This document shows positions 9,286-17,626 of a DNA stretch of 36,713 nucleotides, piece by piece. Under the pieces are notes generated by a model. That model saw nothing but the letters and a program-made list of their open reading frames with translations, was not told the origin of the DNA and searched no databases. The translations under genes were made by a program, and so were the position numbers. The first letter of the stretch is position 1. The number at the start of each line of letters is the position of its first letter. The DNA comes from JAAFIP01 sp031431335 (GTDB lineage Bacteria; Pseudomonadota; Gammaproteobacteria; Burkholderiales; Burkholderiaceae_C): positions 1 to 36,713 of the forward strand of contig JANPDG010000192.1 in assembly GCA_031431335.1 (NCBI GenBank). Direction: 5' to 3'.

Positions 9286-10116
9286 ATGAAAATTGCCGCA
9301 CTCCAAATGGTCTCAGGTATGTCTGTGCAAGACAACCTGCACACGGCAGAGCTACTAGTTAAAGAAGCTGCGGATGCCGGAGCCGAGCTGGTGGCGCTGC
9401 CTGAGTATTTTGCGATTTTGGGCCAGCGCGACACCGACAAGCTGGCGCTGCAAGAGCCGCTAGGCAGCGGCCCCATGCAAACATTTTTAAGCCATACCGC
9501 GCGCACGCATGGTGTGTGGCTCGTAGGCGGCACGCTGCCACTGGCCACCAACAATCCTCTGCGCGTGCGCAATAGCTGTTTGGTCTTTAACCCCAGTGGC
9601 GAGCGGGTAGCACGCTACGACAAAATTCATCTGTTTGCTTTTGACAACGGCCAAGAGAGCTATGACGAAGCGCGGGTGCTAGAGCACGGCGACACGCCTG
9701 TGTGCTTTAGCTTGCCTTCACGCGACGGGCATACTTGGCGCGTGGGCCTAAGCGTATGCTACGACCTGCGTTTTGCAGCTTTGTATGCGGCGCTGCAAGC
9801 AGACTTGCTGCTGGTGCCCAGCGCATTCACCCACACCACAGGACAAGCCCATTGGGAGAGCTTGCTGCGCGTGCGCGCGGTGGAAAATCTGGCCTACGTA
9901 CTGGCACCTGCGCAAGGCGGCGTGCATGCCAATGGTCGCCACACTTGGGGCCACTCCATGCTGGTAGATGGCTGGGGGCGCATCTTATCTGAGCGCGAGA
10001 CAGGTGCAGGGGTCGTGATCGGCGACATCTCTTACCTACAGCTGCAGCAATGGCGCACACAGTTGCCCGCCCTGACTCACCGTAAGACTTTATCAGCCGT
10101 GCAAACCACGGTCTGA
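9286..10116 (+). CDS. Carbon-nitrogen hydrolase (nitrilase superfamily, Nit-like)
   Basis: This 276-residue protein belongs to the nitrilase/amidase superfamily. The Glu-Lys-Cys catalytic triad is visible: Glu in ALPEYFAIL (about residue 44), Lys in RYDKIHLFAFD (about 111), and Cys in GLSVCYDLRF (about 157). The LPSAFTHTTGQAHWESLLRVRAVEN stretch (described by its key parts TTG-HWE-RAVEN) and GHSMLVDGWG are typical of Nit1-like deaminated-glutathione or omega-amidase enzymes. That is the best functional guess. The gene lies 24 bp after yhdP on the same strand, a pairing familiar in betaproteobacteria, where tldD commonly follows. Here a two-component system follows instead. The substrate is inferred from family only. 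Confidence 0.88.
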   Translation: MKIAALQMVSGMSVQDNLHTAELLVKEAADAGAELVALPEYFAILGQRDTDKLALQEPLGSGPMQTFLSHTARTHGVWLVGGTLPLATNNPLRVRNSCLVFNPSGERVARYDKIHLFAFDNGQESYDEARVLEHGDTPVCFSLPSRDGHTWRVGLSVCYDLRFAALYAALQADLLLVPSAFTHTTGQAHWESLLRVRAVENLAYVLAPAQGGVHANGRHTWGHSMLVDGWGRILSERETGAGVVIGDISYLQLQQWRTQLPALTHRKTLSAVQTTV

Positions 10117-10151
10117 TAGCCTTGCCCCGACAGCGTCGCTTAAATCTCTTC

Positions 10152-12218
10152 ATGCGTTTGCCTGCACTGCACTTGACTCGGCGAGGTGTGCTGTGGGCGG
10201 CTTTACTGGTGCTGGTGGCTGCTTTACTGGCCACTTTGATTTGGCTGGCAGGGCGCTACGAGGTCAGCCAAGTGCAGGAGCGTCTAGAGCGAGATGCCGC
10301 GCTGGCCGTAGCAGACATTCGCACCGCACTGACACGCAATGTACAAAGTCTACAGGCCTTGCAAGCGCGCCCTGCGCCCTCTGCTCAATGGGCGCAAGAT
10401 GCGCAGACTGTGCTGCGTGATCGCCGCGAGATGCTGCAAATTGAGCTGCGCGATAAGCAGTTCAATGTGCGCAGCACAGCGCAGTCACCTTATCTCAAGC
10501 CTATCGCTATGGGCCTGGGTGCCAGCGGCTACTCTAGCGATATGCAGGCTGCGTGTAACACGGCCAACCGCATCACAGGGCCCGCTTATTCGACCAGCCA
10601 CTTTCAGCCTATGGGCAATGGCCTGGGCTCGGAGCTGATCGAGATGTGTTTGCCCATCAGCGAAGCTGGCCAAGCAGCCGGGTATTTGGTGGCGACCTAT
10701 TCGCTTAGTGGCATATTGGCCGAGCTGATCAACAAACAGATCACCCGCGAGCAAGAGGTGTCGTTCACCGAAGCCGACGGCACGCGTCTGGCCATACACG
10801 GCAGCGCCAGGCGCGGTAGCCGCGTGTTCACCACCCAACAGTTGCTCGATCTACCGGGCAACACTTTGGTGGTGCGCATGGACAGCTGGCGCGCTGCGCC
10901 GGACCTGTTTCCCAATGTGCTGACGGCGTTGGTCACGCTGATGTCACTGGCGCTCATCGCCGTGCTGCTGCTGCTGGGCAAAGACGTGAGCCGCCGGCTG
11001 CGCGCTGAGCGTGAGCTGGCCGAAGCCTTGGCGTTTCGCAAGGCGATGGAGGACTCCCTGGTCACGGGCATGCGGGCTCGCGATCTGCAGGGGCGCATCA
11101 CCTATGTGAACCCTGCGTTTTGCCAAATGACAGGCTTTGCTGCGCAAGATCTGGTGGGCGTCACATCGCCCATGCCGTACTGGCCACCGGAGTTGGCAGA
11201 CGAGTATCAGCAGCGCCAGACGGTTCGGCTGACGGGCCAACTGCCTACCCGCGAAGGTTTTGAGTCGGTTTTTATACGCAAAGATGGTTCGCGTTTTCCG
11301 GTGCTCATCATCGAAGCGCCCTTGATTAACGCGACCGGCACACAAACGGGCTGGATGAGCGCTATTTTGGACATGACAGACCAGCGCCGCATGGAAGAGC
11401 TTTCGCGCGCTAGCCTAGAACGGCTGCAAGCCAGCGCCCGCTTGGCCACCGTGGGTGAGATGGCTTCGTTGCTGAGCCACGAGCTCAACCAGCCCTTGGC
11501 TGCCATTTCCAGCTATGCCACTGGCTCACTCAATATGCTGCTGGCCCCGCCTGAGACCCATCCAAAAACGCAAGATATGGTGCATGCGCTCAAGCGTATT
11601 GGCGAGCAGGCCGAACGGGCAGGCAAAGTCATCAAGTCGGTGCACGATTTTGTACGTCGGCGCGATCAAACGCACGAGGCCATTGCACCTACTGCGCTGT
11701 TTGAAGCGGTGATGCCGCTGGTGAGCTTGCAGGCGCGCAAGCTGGGCGTGCGCGTGCAGGTGCACTGCGACAGCCGTCTGCCCAAAGTATTGTGCGATCG
11801 CACCATGGTAGAGCAAGTGCTGCTCAACCTCGCTCGCAACGCCATGCAGGCGATGGAAGATGTGCCCCTGCACGAGCGCGTGCTCGACCTGCGCGCCAAC
11901 GCGCCCAAGCGTTTGAGCGGCGCCTCTGAGGCAGACCCCTCTATGGACAGTACCGAGCTACCGCCAGCGAACCGCTGGATGGAGTTCACCGTCACCGACC
12001 TGGGCTGCGGCATCGATACAGTCACTGCCGAGCGCTTGTTCACCCCGTTTTTTACCACCAAGTCTGAAGGTATGGGACTGGGCCTGAGCATGTGCCGCAC
12101 GGTGGTAGAGCAACACGGCGGATTTTTGGCTTTTGACGCCGTCAAGCCGCGCGGTACCGTATTCAAATTTACTTTGCCTGTAGCCACTACTGACCTGTAT
12201 GCGCAGCAGCTTGGCTAA
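10152..12218 (+). CDS. PAS-domain sensor histidine kinase (DctS/FixL-like)
   Basis: This is a membrane-bound histidine kinase of 688 residues from the ATG at 10152. A TTG at 10122 in the same frame is an alternative start. Layout: TM1 about residues 12-33; a periplasmic sensor region to about 253; TM2 about 254-275; a PAS domain from about 305 (GRITYVNPAFCQMTGF, MPYWPPE); a HisKA domain with the phospho-acceptor in LLSHELNQPLAAI (His about 443); and an HATPase domain with NLARNAMQAM (N box, about 557), DLGCGID (G1) and FFTTKSEGMGLGLSM (G2). The MPYWPPE motif and overall plan resemble DctS-type sensors of C4-dicarboxylate transport. No TRAP transporter gene is in the window, so the ligand is unknown. 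The FixJ-type regulator follows after 42 bp, surely its partner. Confidence 0.92.
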   Translation: MRLPALHLTRRGVLWAALLVLVAALLATLIWLAGRYEVSQVQERLERDAALAVADIRTALTRNVQSLQALQARPAPSAQWAQDAQTVLRDRREMLQIELRDKQFNVRSTAQSPYLKPIAMGLGASGYSSDMQAACNTANRITGPAYSTSHFQPMGNGLGSELIEMCLPISEAGQAAGYLVATYSLSGILAELINKQITREQEVSFTEADGTRLAIHGSARRGSRVFTTQQLLDLPGNTLVVRMDSWRAAPDLFPNVLTALVTLMSLALIAVLLLLGKDVSRRLRAERELAEALAFRKAMEDSLVTGMRARDLQGRITYVNPAFCQMTGFAAQDLVGVTSPMPYWPPELADEYQQRQTVRLTGQLPTREGFESVFIRKDGSRFPVLIIEAPLINATGTQTGWMSAILDMTDQRRMEELSRASLERLQASARLATVGEMASLLSHELNQPLAAISSYATGSLNMLLAPPETHPKTQDMVHALKRIGEQAERAGKVIKSVHDFVRRRDQTHEAIAPTALFEAVMPLVSLQARKLGVRVQVHCDSRLPKVLCDRTMVEQVLLNLARNAMQAMEDVPLHERVLDLRANAPKRLSGASEADPSMDSTELPPANRWMEFTVTDLGCGIDTVTAERLFTPFFTTKSEGMGLGLSMCRTVVEQHGGFLAFDAVKPRGTVFKFTLPVATTDLYAQQLG

Positions 12219-12260
12219 GAAGCGTTAAGTTTCGTTCAGCGCAGTTAAACTACCCTGACT

Positions 12261-12887
12261 ATGCAGCCCCTCCAAGACGCTACCGTGTATATTGTGGACG
12301 ACGATGCCAGCGTGCGCGACGCGCTGGGCTGGCTTTTGCGTTCACGCAGCCTGCCCTATATCGCTTACGAGAGTGGCGATACTTTTTGGCAGCAAACGGC
12401 CTGCGCGTTTGATCCTGTCCAGGCCAGCTGCCTGCTGCTGGATGTGCGCATGCCCGGTATGAGTGGGTTGGCACTGTTTGAAAATATACAAGCCAAGGCT
12501 TGGGCACCCGCCATGCCAGTGATCTTTTTGACGGGGCATGCCGATGTGCCAACGGCGGTTGATGCTGTCAAGCGCGGCGCGTTTGATTTTTATGAGAAAC
12601 CTTTTTCAGACAACGCGCTCGTTGACCGGATTGAGCAGGCTCTGCAAGCCAGTCGCAGCGTGGTGCAGGTTGCACTGGCACAGCGCGATGTGCGCAAGCG
12701 CCACGACGAGCTGACCGAACGCGAGCAAGGTGTGATGCGATTGGTGATCGAAGGCTTGCCCAACAAACTCATAGCCGACCAACTCTCCATTAGCGTGCGA
12801 ACCGTCGAAGTGCATCGTGCCCGCGTGTTTGACAAAATGGGCGTCAAGTCTGCCGTCGAGCTGGCCAACGTGTTGCGTCAACTCTGA
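12261..12887 (+). CDS. FixJ/DctR-type response regulator (receiver + LuxR HTH)
   Basis: This 208-residue regulator has an N-terminal receiver domain. It shows the acidic pair in YIVDDDASVRDAL, the phospho-acceptor Asp in LLLDVRMPGMSG (about residue 60), the Thr of VIFLTGHADVPTAV and the Lys of YEKPF. A LuxR/NarL-type helix-turn-helix follows: LTEREQGVMRLVIEGLPNK, then IADQLSISVRTVEVHRARVF. The HADVPTAV-KRGAFDF-EKPF pattern is the FixJ/NodW/TtrR subgroup signature. The gene sits 42 bp after the sensor kinase and is taken as its cognate output. Targets are not visible. Repeat copy B starts 19 bp after its stop. Confidence 0.94.
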   Translation: MQPLQDATVYIVDDDASVRDALGWLLRSRSLPYIAYESGDTFWQQTACAFDPVQASCLLLDVRMPGMSGLALFENIQAKAWAPAMPVIFLTGHADVPTAVDAVKRGAFDFYEKPFSDNALVDRIEQALQASRSVVQVALAQRDVRKRHDELTEREQGVMRLVIEGLPNKLIADQLSISVRTVEVHRARVFDKMGVKSAVELANVLRQL

Positions 12888-12894
12888 TACACAA

Positions 12895-12950
12895 GTTTTG
12901 GCCAGTTTTCCGACGCGGATATTGAATAGTTTGCTATTATTTTGATACTA
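12895..12950 (-). repeat. Dispersed intergenic repeat, copy B
   Basis: The core lies in reverse orientation (TTTTCCGACGCGGATATT, 12906-12923), followed by GAATAGTTTGCTATT. It sits in the convergent gap between the FixJ-type regulator and the secreted fasciclin gene, starting 19 bp after the regulator stop codon. Limits are approximate. Confidence 0.8.
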
Positions 12951-12981
12951 AATTATTAACTCTCAAAACTTCAGCAGCATT

Positions 12982-13014
12982 AAAAAAGCCGCCAGAATTA
13001 TCTCTAGCGGCTTT
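12982..13014 (-). terminator. Rho-independent terminator of the fasciclin operon
   Basis: AAAGCCGC (12985-12992) and GCGGCTTT (13007-13014) form a perfect 8-bp GC-rich stem. Three further pairs (AGA/TCT) lie inside, after a mismatch. On the minus strand the hairpin is followed by a T6 run (complement of 12987-12982), so it terminates the fasciclin gene whose stop is at 13057. Confidence 0.85.
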
Positions 13015-13056
13015 GCTGTCAGCCCAAGGCTAACTGATAAGTAGTTGGTGAACTGC

Positions 13057-13512
13057 TTACTTTGGCATGATCACAGTATCAATGACGTGAATCACGCCGT
13101 TGCTGGCTGCAATGTCGGTGGCAGTGACTTTGGCACCATCAACCATCACGCCGCCAGCGGTTTTGACGGTGATCTCAGAGCCTTGCACGGTCTTGACCAT
13201 GCCCGCCTTGACATCGGCAGCCATGACTTTGCCTGGTACAACGTGGTAGGTCAAAATCTTGGTCAGTGCAGCTTTGTCTTTGAGCAGGGCGTCCAAAGTT
13301 GCTTTAGGGATTTTGGCAAAGGCTTCATCGGTAGGCGCAAACACGGTGAATGGACCGGGGCTCTTTAAAGTGTCGACCAAGCCTGCAGCTTGCACTGCTG
13401 CGACCAAGGTTTTGAAGCTACCGGCTTTAACAGCGACGTCTACGATGTCTTGCGCAAAAGCGCTGACCGACATACCCAGACCGAGTGCGAGAGCAATGAT
13501 GGATTTTTTCAT
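13057..13512 (-). CDS. Secreted fasciclin (FAS1) domain protein
   Basis: This 151-residue protein has a classic signal peptide (KK, then a hydrophobic stretch, cleavage after AFA at about residue 20). The rest is a single FAS1/beta-Ig-H3 domain. Signatures are LVDTLKSPGPFTVFAPTDEAFAKIP (read as GPFTVFAPT-AF), ILTYHVVPGKV and a C-terminal GVIHVIDTVIMP. FAS1 domains act in adhesion or as extracytoplasmic binding modules. No precise bacterial role can be given. A second FAS1 gene lies directly upstream on the same strand (66-bp gap), and a good terminator follows. Probably periplasmic or exported. Confidence 0.93.
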   Translation of the reverse strand: MKKSIIALALGLGMSVSAFAQDIVDVAVKAGSFKTLVAAVQAAGLVDTLKSPGPFTVFAPTDEAFAKIPKATLDALLKDKAALTKILTYHVVPGKVMAADVKAGMVKTVQGSEITVKTAGGVMVDGAKVTATDIAASNGVIHVIDTVIMPK

Positions 13513-13578
13513 GGTGATTTCTTTCAGGTTAAAAAGTTAAAGGACAAGGGAAAGGGAAAACTAAATTCAGGGTTGAAA

Positions 13579-14103
13579 TTAAGGGGAGATAACAGTGTCG
13601 ATGACATGGACTACGCCGTTGGTCGCGATGTTGTCTGTTATCACAATTGTTGACGTACCGCCTTTTGCATCAGTAATGATGAAGTTGGTACCGACTTGGT
13701 TGATTTTGAATTTGCCGGTGTTCACCGTGGTGATATCCTGGCCCAACTTAATGTCTGCCTTGAGCACTTTGCCTGAAACTACGTGGTACTTCAAAATTCC
13801 AGACAATGTGGCTGCTGTCGGGGTTTCGTTGAGCAGCGTAGCAATTGTTGCGGTGCCCAGCTTAGCAAACGCATCGTTAGTCGGCGCAAATACTGTGAAT
13901 GGTCCAGGGCCGCTGAGTGTAGATGTTAGACCTGCTTTGGTCACAGCGTCCACCAAAGTACTCAGTGCAGGAGTTGCTACTGCAAGTTCCACAATGTTCT
14001 TAGTCGGTGCCGCTGCTGGCGCAGGGTCATCGCTGCCACCGCATGCGGCCAAACCAAGTACCACACCAGCGGCCAAAATGAATTTTAGAAAATAGCTTTT
14101 CAC
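13579..14103 (-). CDS. Fasciclin (FAS1) domain lipoprotein
   Basis: This 174-residue protein is read from a GTG start at 14103, supported by GGAGA six nucleotides upstream. The longer open frame upstream (to 14343) has no lipoprotein logic and is rejected. The N-terminus KSYFLKFILAAGVVLGLAAC is a lipoprotein signal with lipobox LAAC, so Cys at about residue 20 would be lipidated. A GGSDDPAPAAAP linker follows. The FAS1 domain shows GPGPFTVFAPTNDAF, ILKYHVVSGKV and GVVHVIDTVISP. It is a clear paralogue of the secreted FAS1 protein immediately downstream, suggesting tandem duplication with one anchored and one soluble form. Because Asp follows CGGS rather than directly following Cys, outer-membrane sorting is likely but not certain. 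Confidence 0.9.
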   Translation of the reverse strand: MKSYFLKFILAAGVVLGLAACGGSDDPAPAAAPTKNIVELAVATPALSTLVDAVTKAGLTSTLSGPGPFTVFAPTNDAFAKLGTATIATLLNETPTAATLSGILKYHVVSGKVLKADIKLGQDITTVNTGKFKINQVGTNFIITDAKGGTSTIVITDNIATNGVVHVIDTVISP

Positions 14104-14222
14104 AGGGTATCTCCAGTCAAAGTTAATAAAAATTAAAATGCCAATGCTGCGTGACAACAGTCTGTGTGGCGGGTGGTATCTTTCCTCCATGCCGCGAATA
14201 TATACCAAACGTTCTGAATAAA

Positions 14223-14274
14223 TACTAGTTAGTAATAAATAAAACCAATAAGTTACACAATGATTCATTTGAAT
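14223..14274. promoter_or_regulatory. Paired palindromes in the FAS1/TetR divergent region
   Basis: Two short AT-rich palindromes, TACTA-GT-TAGTA (14223-14234) and ATTCA-TT-TGAAT (14263-14274), lie with centres 40 bp apart in the 222-bp divergent gap between the fasciclin lipoprotein and the TetR gene. They differ in sequence, so they may not be one regulator's sites. They are offered only as operator candidates. Nothing else distinct was seen in this gap. Confidence 0.3.
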
Positions 14275-14325
14275 AGTTTGTGACTTTTCCGTAAAATGGG
14301 TTGAACCGAAGGCAAACAGTACCCC

Positions 14326-15063
14326 ATGGCACACACCACCCAAACCCCATCTCGCCCCTCAGCGCAGGCCCAGCAGCATGCCGTCGCTGAAGCCATCGCC
14401 GACACCAAACCGCGTGGCGCGGCACGCAAAAGAGCCATGGCCAGCGCCGCAGTGGCTGCCCCTGCCAAGCCCAGCTTCAAGCAGCAAATGTTGCAGGCGC
14501 GCGAGGAAGCCATCATCGAGGTGGTCAACCGCATGCTGGCGGACAAGGGATTTGACGCAATGACGGTGGACGAAGTGGCCGCCGAGGTGGGTGTGGCCAA
14601 GGCTTCGCTGTACAAGCACTTTCCTAGCAAAGAAGACTTGGCCGCTGCCGCGATGGTGCGCATGATGGAACGCGCCCAAGCCTATTTGGCCGCCGTGCCA
14701 GACAAGCTGGGCGCGCTTGACAAACTTAAGCTGGCTACCCGCTGGATGATGCAGCTCAAACTGGCGGGGCAAATGCCCAACCTGCCGAGCCAAAACTCCA
14801 GCCTACGGGCAACGCTCACCTCACACCGTGGCTATGTTGACGGCCTCATGCACATCAGCGACACCTTAGGCGGCTGGATTGTCGCGGCGCAAAAGTCGGG
14901 GCACATCAGCACCCAGCTGCCCGCTATTGTGGTGCTTTATACGATCTATGCCCGTGCTTGCGACCCGGTACTGGAGTTTTTGAAAGTCACTGGTCAGTTC
15001 AAACCTGAACAGATGCTCGACATGGTGACAAGTTCGTGCTTTGACGGCTTGGTCGCACGCTAA
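14326..15063 (+). CDS. TetR/AcrR-family transcriptional regulator
   Basis: This 245-residue regulator has an N-terminal low-complexity Ala-rich extension of about 50 residues. A TetR helix-turn-helix follows: IIEVVNRMLADKGFDAMTVDEVAAEVGVAKASLYKHFPSKEDL, seen as its hallmarks TVDEVAAEVGVAKASLYKHF and PSKEDL, at about residues 65-107. The C-terminal ligand-binding region is not assignable to a ligand. The gene is divergent from the fasciclin pair across 222 bp, making autoregulation or control of the fasciclin genes possible. Repeat copy C lies 61 bp after its stop. Confidence 0.92.
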   Translation: MAHTTQTPSRPSAQAQQHAVAEAIADTKPRGAARKRAMASAAVAAPAKPSFKQQMLQAREEAIIEVVNRMLADKGFDAMTVDEVAAEVGVAKASLYKHFPSKEDLAAAAMVRMMERAQAYLAAVPDKLGALDKLKLATRWMMQLKLAGQMPNLPSQNSSLRATLTSHRGYVDGLMHISDTLGGWIVAAQKSGHISTQLPAIVVLYTIYARACDPVLEFLKVTGQFKPEQMLDMVTSSCFDGLVAR

Positions 15064-15109
15064 ATCTTGGTTACCAGGCGCCGCCCCATATTACCAAGCG
15101 CATTTTTGG

Positions 15110-15175
15110 AAGAAAAATAGGCAGTTTTCCGACGTGGATATTAGATAGTTAGCTATTAAATATATAGCAATATAA
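15110..15175 (-). repeat. Dispersed intergenic repeat, copy C
   Basis: The core lies in reverse orientation (TTTTCCGACGTGGATATT, 15125-15142), followed by AGATAGTTAGCTATTAAA. It sits in the convergent gap between the TetR gene and the methyltransferase gene. Limits are approximate. Confidence 0.8.
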
Positions 15176-15190
15176 GCCGGCTAAACCCAA

Positions 15191-16096
15191 CTAAATTTTG
15201 GCACGCTCCACCAGGGGTGTAAAAAATCGAGGGCGCATCTCGTTCAAACCCAGCTGCCCAAGCATGTCTTGCAGATGCGCAGCGCTCTTGCGCGCTGTGC
15301 CTGCAGCGCCGGGCGCGGCAGCCTTGCTGGCAATGATCAGCTCGTTTTTCATCGAGTGCTCCCAGCCCACCAGCTCAGTGACAGTGACGCTGTAGCCGTG
15401 CGCCTCAAGCTGCAAGCAGCGCAGTACATTGGTCAATTGGCTGCCAAACTCGCGTGTGTGCAGCGGGTGGCGCCATAGCTGGGCCAGCGCGTTGTGGGCT
15501 GCGGCTTGGCTGCGGCCTGCCTTGAGCGTGGCGGCGACCTCGGCTTGGCAACAGGGCACCAGCACCATGTGCGCCGCTTGGTGTGCTAACCCAAAAGCAA
15601 TGGCGTCGTCGGTGGCTGTATTGCAAGCGTGCAGCGCGGTGACGATGTCGATACGCTGGGGCAGTTGCTTCGCATGGCCTGACTCGGCGACCGACAGGTT
15701 TAAAAACTGCATGCCACCAAAGCCAAACTCACGGGCCAGCTGCGCACTGCGCTGCACCAGCTCGTCGCGCACTTCCACGCCAATGATGCGGCCCAGGGGC
15801 GCACGCAGCTTGAAAAACAAATCGTACAAAATAAAGCCCAGATACGACTTGCCAGCCCCGTGGTCGACCAAAGTCACGTCCGGGTGTGCCGACTGCACTT
15901 TGCGCAGGAGCGGCTCGATCAGGTTGAACAAATGGTAGACCTGCTTGAGCTTGCGGCGCGAGTCTTGGTTGAGCTTGCCTTCGCGGGTCAAAATATGCAG
16001 CGCCTGGAGCAGCTCGACCGACTGGTCGGGTCGCACATCGTATTTTTCGCCGCTGCTGGCGGGCATGGTTTTAGGCTTGGACTGCGGGGCTTTCAT
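15191..16096 (-). CDS. SAM-dependent methyltransferase (Methyltransf_32-like)
   Basis: This 301-residue protein has a Rossmann methyltransferase core. Motif I reads VTLVDHGAGKSYLGFILYDL at about residues 80-99, the hallmark of PF13679-type methyltransferases. Acidic IIGVEVRDELVQRS follows, and DIVTALHACNTATDDAI supplies the post-motif region with a conserved His-Ala-Cys. The ATG at 16096 overlaps the DUF1415 stop (ATGA, 16096-16093) and has GGAGGA about 10 nt upstream, so translational coupling is likely. A TTG further upstream (16114) is less likely. The substrate is unknown. It is the last gene of the 17.9-15.2 kb minus-strand group. Confidence 0.85.
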   Translation of the reverse strand: MKAPQSKPKTMPASSGEKYDVRPDQSVELLQALHILTREGKLNQDSRRKLKQVYHLFNLIEPLLRKVQSAHPDVTLVDHGAGKSYLGFILYDLFFKLRAPLGRIIGVEVRDELVQRSAQLAREFGFGGMQFLNLSVAESGHAKQLPQRIDIVTALHACNTATDDAIAFGLAHQAAHMVLVPCCQAEVAATLKAGRSQAAAHNALAQLWRHPLHTREFGSQLTNVLRCLQLEAHGYSVTVTELVGWEHSMKNELIIASKAAAPGAAGTARKSAAHLQDMLGQLGLNEMRPRFFTPLVERAKI

Positions 16097-16656
16097 GCCA
16101 GCATTGTCCTCCAACCTTGCAGGCCCAGTGCCTTCAAAGTGACGATATTGCGCTCATAGATATCCGCCGCATCTGGAAAGGCCTGCACAGCGCGCTCCAC
16201 ACTGTCCTCGCGCAGCAAGTGCAGCGTGGGATAGGGCGCGCGATTGGTGTAGTTGCTAATGTCATCGGCGGGGGTGCCGGCAAACTGGTAGGCAGGGTGA
16301 AAGCTGGCGATTTGCAGCTGCGCGTCTGGATCAGCGCGCTCTAGCACGGCGTCCGCCTCGGCCAAAAAGTCGTTGTAATCTAAAAAATTAGCCAACATCT
16401 GCGGCACTATCAACAGTGCGGTCTCGCACACGGCTGGATCAGTAGCCAGCAGCTGAGCGATTTCTTCTTCTAGGTGCTGTGACAGCAGATTGACCGTTGT
16501 GGCCTCGCTCACGCTATAGCGAATGCGCCCGTGCACATGCTCGGCTTTGGCAAAAGGGCACAGATTCAGGCCAATCACCGCGCGCTCCAGCCACTGCTGG
16601 GTGCGCGCTAGGACGGTGTCAGGATCGAGTGAAGACACCGCCTTCGGTTTATCCAA
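16093..16656 (-). CDS. DUF1415 family protein
   Basis: This 187-residue protein matches the DUF1415 family by its conserved start, WLERAVIGLNLCPFAKAEHV, and by later IASFHPAYQFAG and ISNYTNRAPYPTLHLLRE motifs. The function is unknown. The conserved Cys-Pro and His residues might form a metal or catalytic site, which is inference only. The start is uncertain: no ATG is available near the family N-terminus, so TTG at 16656 is given; GTG at 16638 is an alternative. It begins about 9 bp after the HAMP-receptor stop and overlaps the methyltransferase start by 4 bp, so these genes are probably co-transcribed. Confidence 0.85.
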   Translation of the reverse strand: MDKPKAVSSLDPDTVLARTQQWLERAVIGLNLCPFAKAEHVHGRIRYSVSEATTVNLLSQHLEEEIAQLLATDPAVCETALLIVPQMLANFLDYNDFLAEADAVLERADPDAQLQIASFHPAYQFAGTPADDISNYTNRAPYPTLHLLREDSVERAVQAFPDAADIYERNIVTLKALGLQGWRTMLA

Positions 16657-16665
16657 GGCGAACGA

Positions 16666-17571
16666 TTATCGGCGCATGCGCGCCACAAGGGCTTGCTGGC
16701 CTATGCGCATACGCTCAAGTGCTTTGGTGATCCCATCAAACTCGGCAATGCCGCCGGACTGAAGTTTCACGTCCAGATTACCCTTGCTCATATCGTCAAT
16801 AGATGCGGTGAGGGTTGCCAACGGACCCGTCACTGCTTTAGGCAGGGTCAAAATCAAAGCCAGTGCGATCAAAATACCCACACCTACAGTCAACAACACA
16901 GCGACCAGCAACTTTTGAAAGCCAGCGGCGGCCACATTAGAGAGCTCTAAGGTTTGCTTGGTTTTTTCGCTGGACATTTCTGCTACACCTTTGATCAGCA
17001 CGCCAGAAAAACGGTCTTTGCCAGGGCCAATCATGGCATTAACTTCGACCGGAGAAAACATCGTCACTGATTCTGCAACCGTCACCATAGGTGCGCTCTT
17101 TACTTGGGTCACTGCGGCTACTGGCGCGGCAGGCAGCGCGTTCACACGGGCGGCCTGGTCATTGACAGAGCCAAATATCTTGCGCATTTCGGTTGTGTAA
17201 AAGTCGGCAGCGCTGGCCCAATTGCCAATCTTGCCTTTGTCCTCTTCACCAAAAGCCTGGTCGGTATTGGCATTCATGGTTTGCAATTGCTTGGCAATCT
17301 TGTCTGCGACACCGGTCCACTCCTTGATGTAGCCGTTGCGCTTTTCGGTGTTGCCCACGTACACAAAGTATTCTTTTTCGTAGCGGCGAACTTGCTGGGC
17401 CATTACCGCCAGCTCAGACAGCTGAGACGATGCAATGGTGTTTTTGCGGGTGGTGTCCACCACATCGCGCCGTGCGGTGTCTTGGCCCCACCAAACCAAT
17501 GCCGCTTGGACTAAGAAAAACACAATAATCAGGCCTAGGCCTGCGATAAGACGTGAACGAATAGATTTCAT
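16666..17571 (-). CDS. HAMP-domain transmembrane receptor without output domain
   Basis: This 301-residue protein has the input half of a chemoreceptor and nothing after it. TM1 is about residues 9-28. The periplasmic region of about 190 residues is helical, like four-helix-bundle chemoreceptor sensors (QVRRYEKEYFVYVG, KIAKQLQTMNANTD). TM2 is about 220-242 (LLVAVLLTVGVGILIALALI). A HAMP domain follows with the expected Pro near its start (LPKAVTGPLATLTASIDDMSKGNLD, seen as PLATLTASIDDMSKGNLD). The protein stops about 15 residues after HAMP, at a clean TAA, with no methyl-accepting, kinase or cyclase domain. A strong AGGAG lies before the ATG at 17571. Its partner, if any, must act in trans. 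It lies between a small hypothetical protein and DUF1415. Confidence 0.85.
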   Translation of the reverse strand: MKSIRSRLIAGLGLIIVFFLVQAALVWWGQDTARRDVVDTTRKNTIASSQLSELAVMAQQVRRYEKEYFVYVGNTEKRNGYIKEWTGVADKIAKQLQTMNANTDQAFGEEDKGKIGNWASAADFYTTEMRKIFGSVNDQAARVNALPAAPVAAVTQVKSAPMVTVAESVTMFSPVEVNAMIGPGKDRFSGVLIKGVAEMSSEKTKQTLELSNVAAAGFQKLLVAVLLTVGVGILIALALILTLPKAVTGPLATLTASIDDMSKGNLDVKLQSGGIAEFDGITKALERMRIGQQALVARMRR

Positions 17572-17626
17572 GATTTAGCTCCTCGAATAATAGGGTTCTG
17601 CAGCCATTGCTTGCTTAAATGGGACA

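Noticed and set aside
13609..14343. Start of the FAS1 lipoprotein at 14343
   Set aside because: The upstream part has no signal logic, while GTG at 14103 has a GGAGA site and a clean lipobox.
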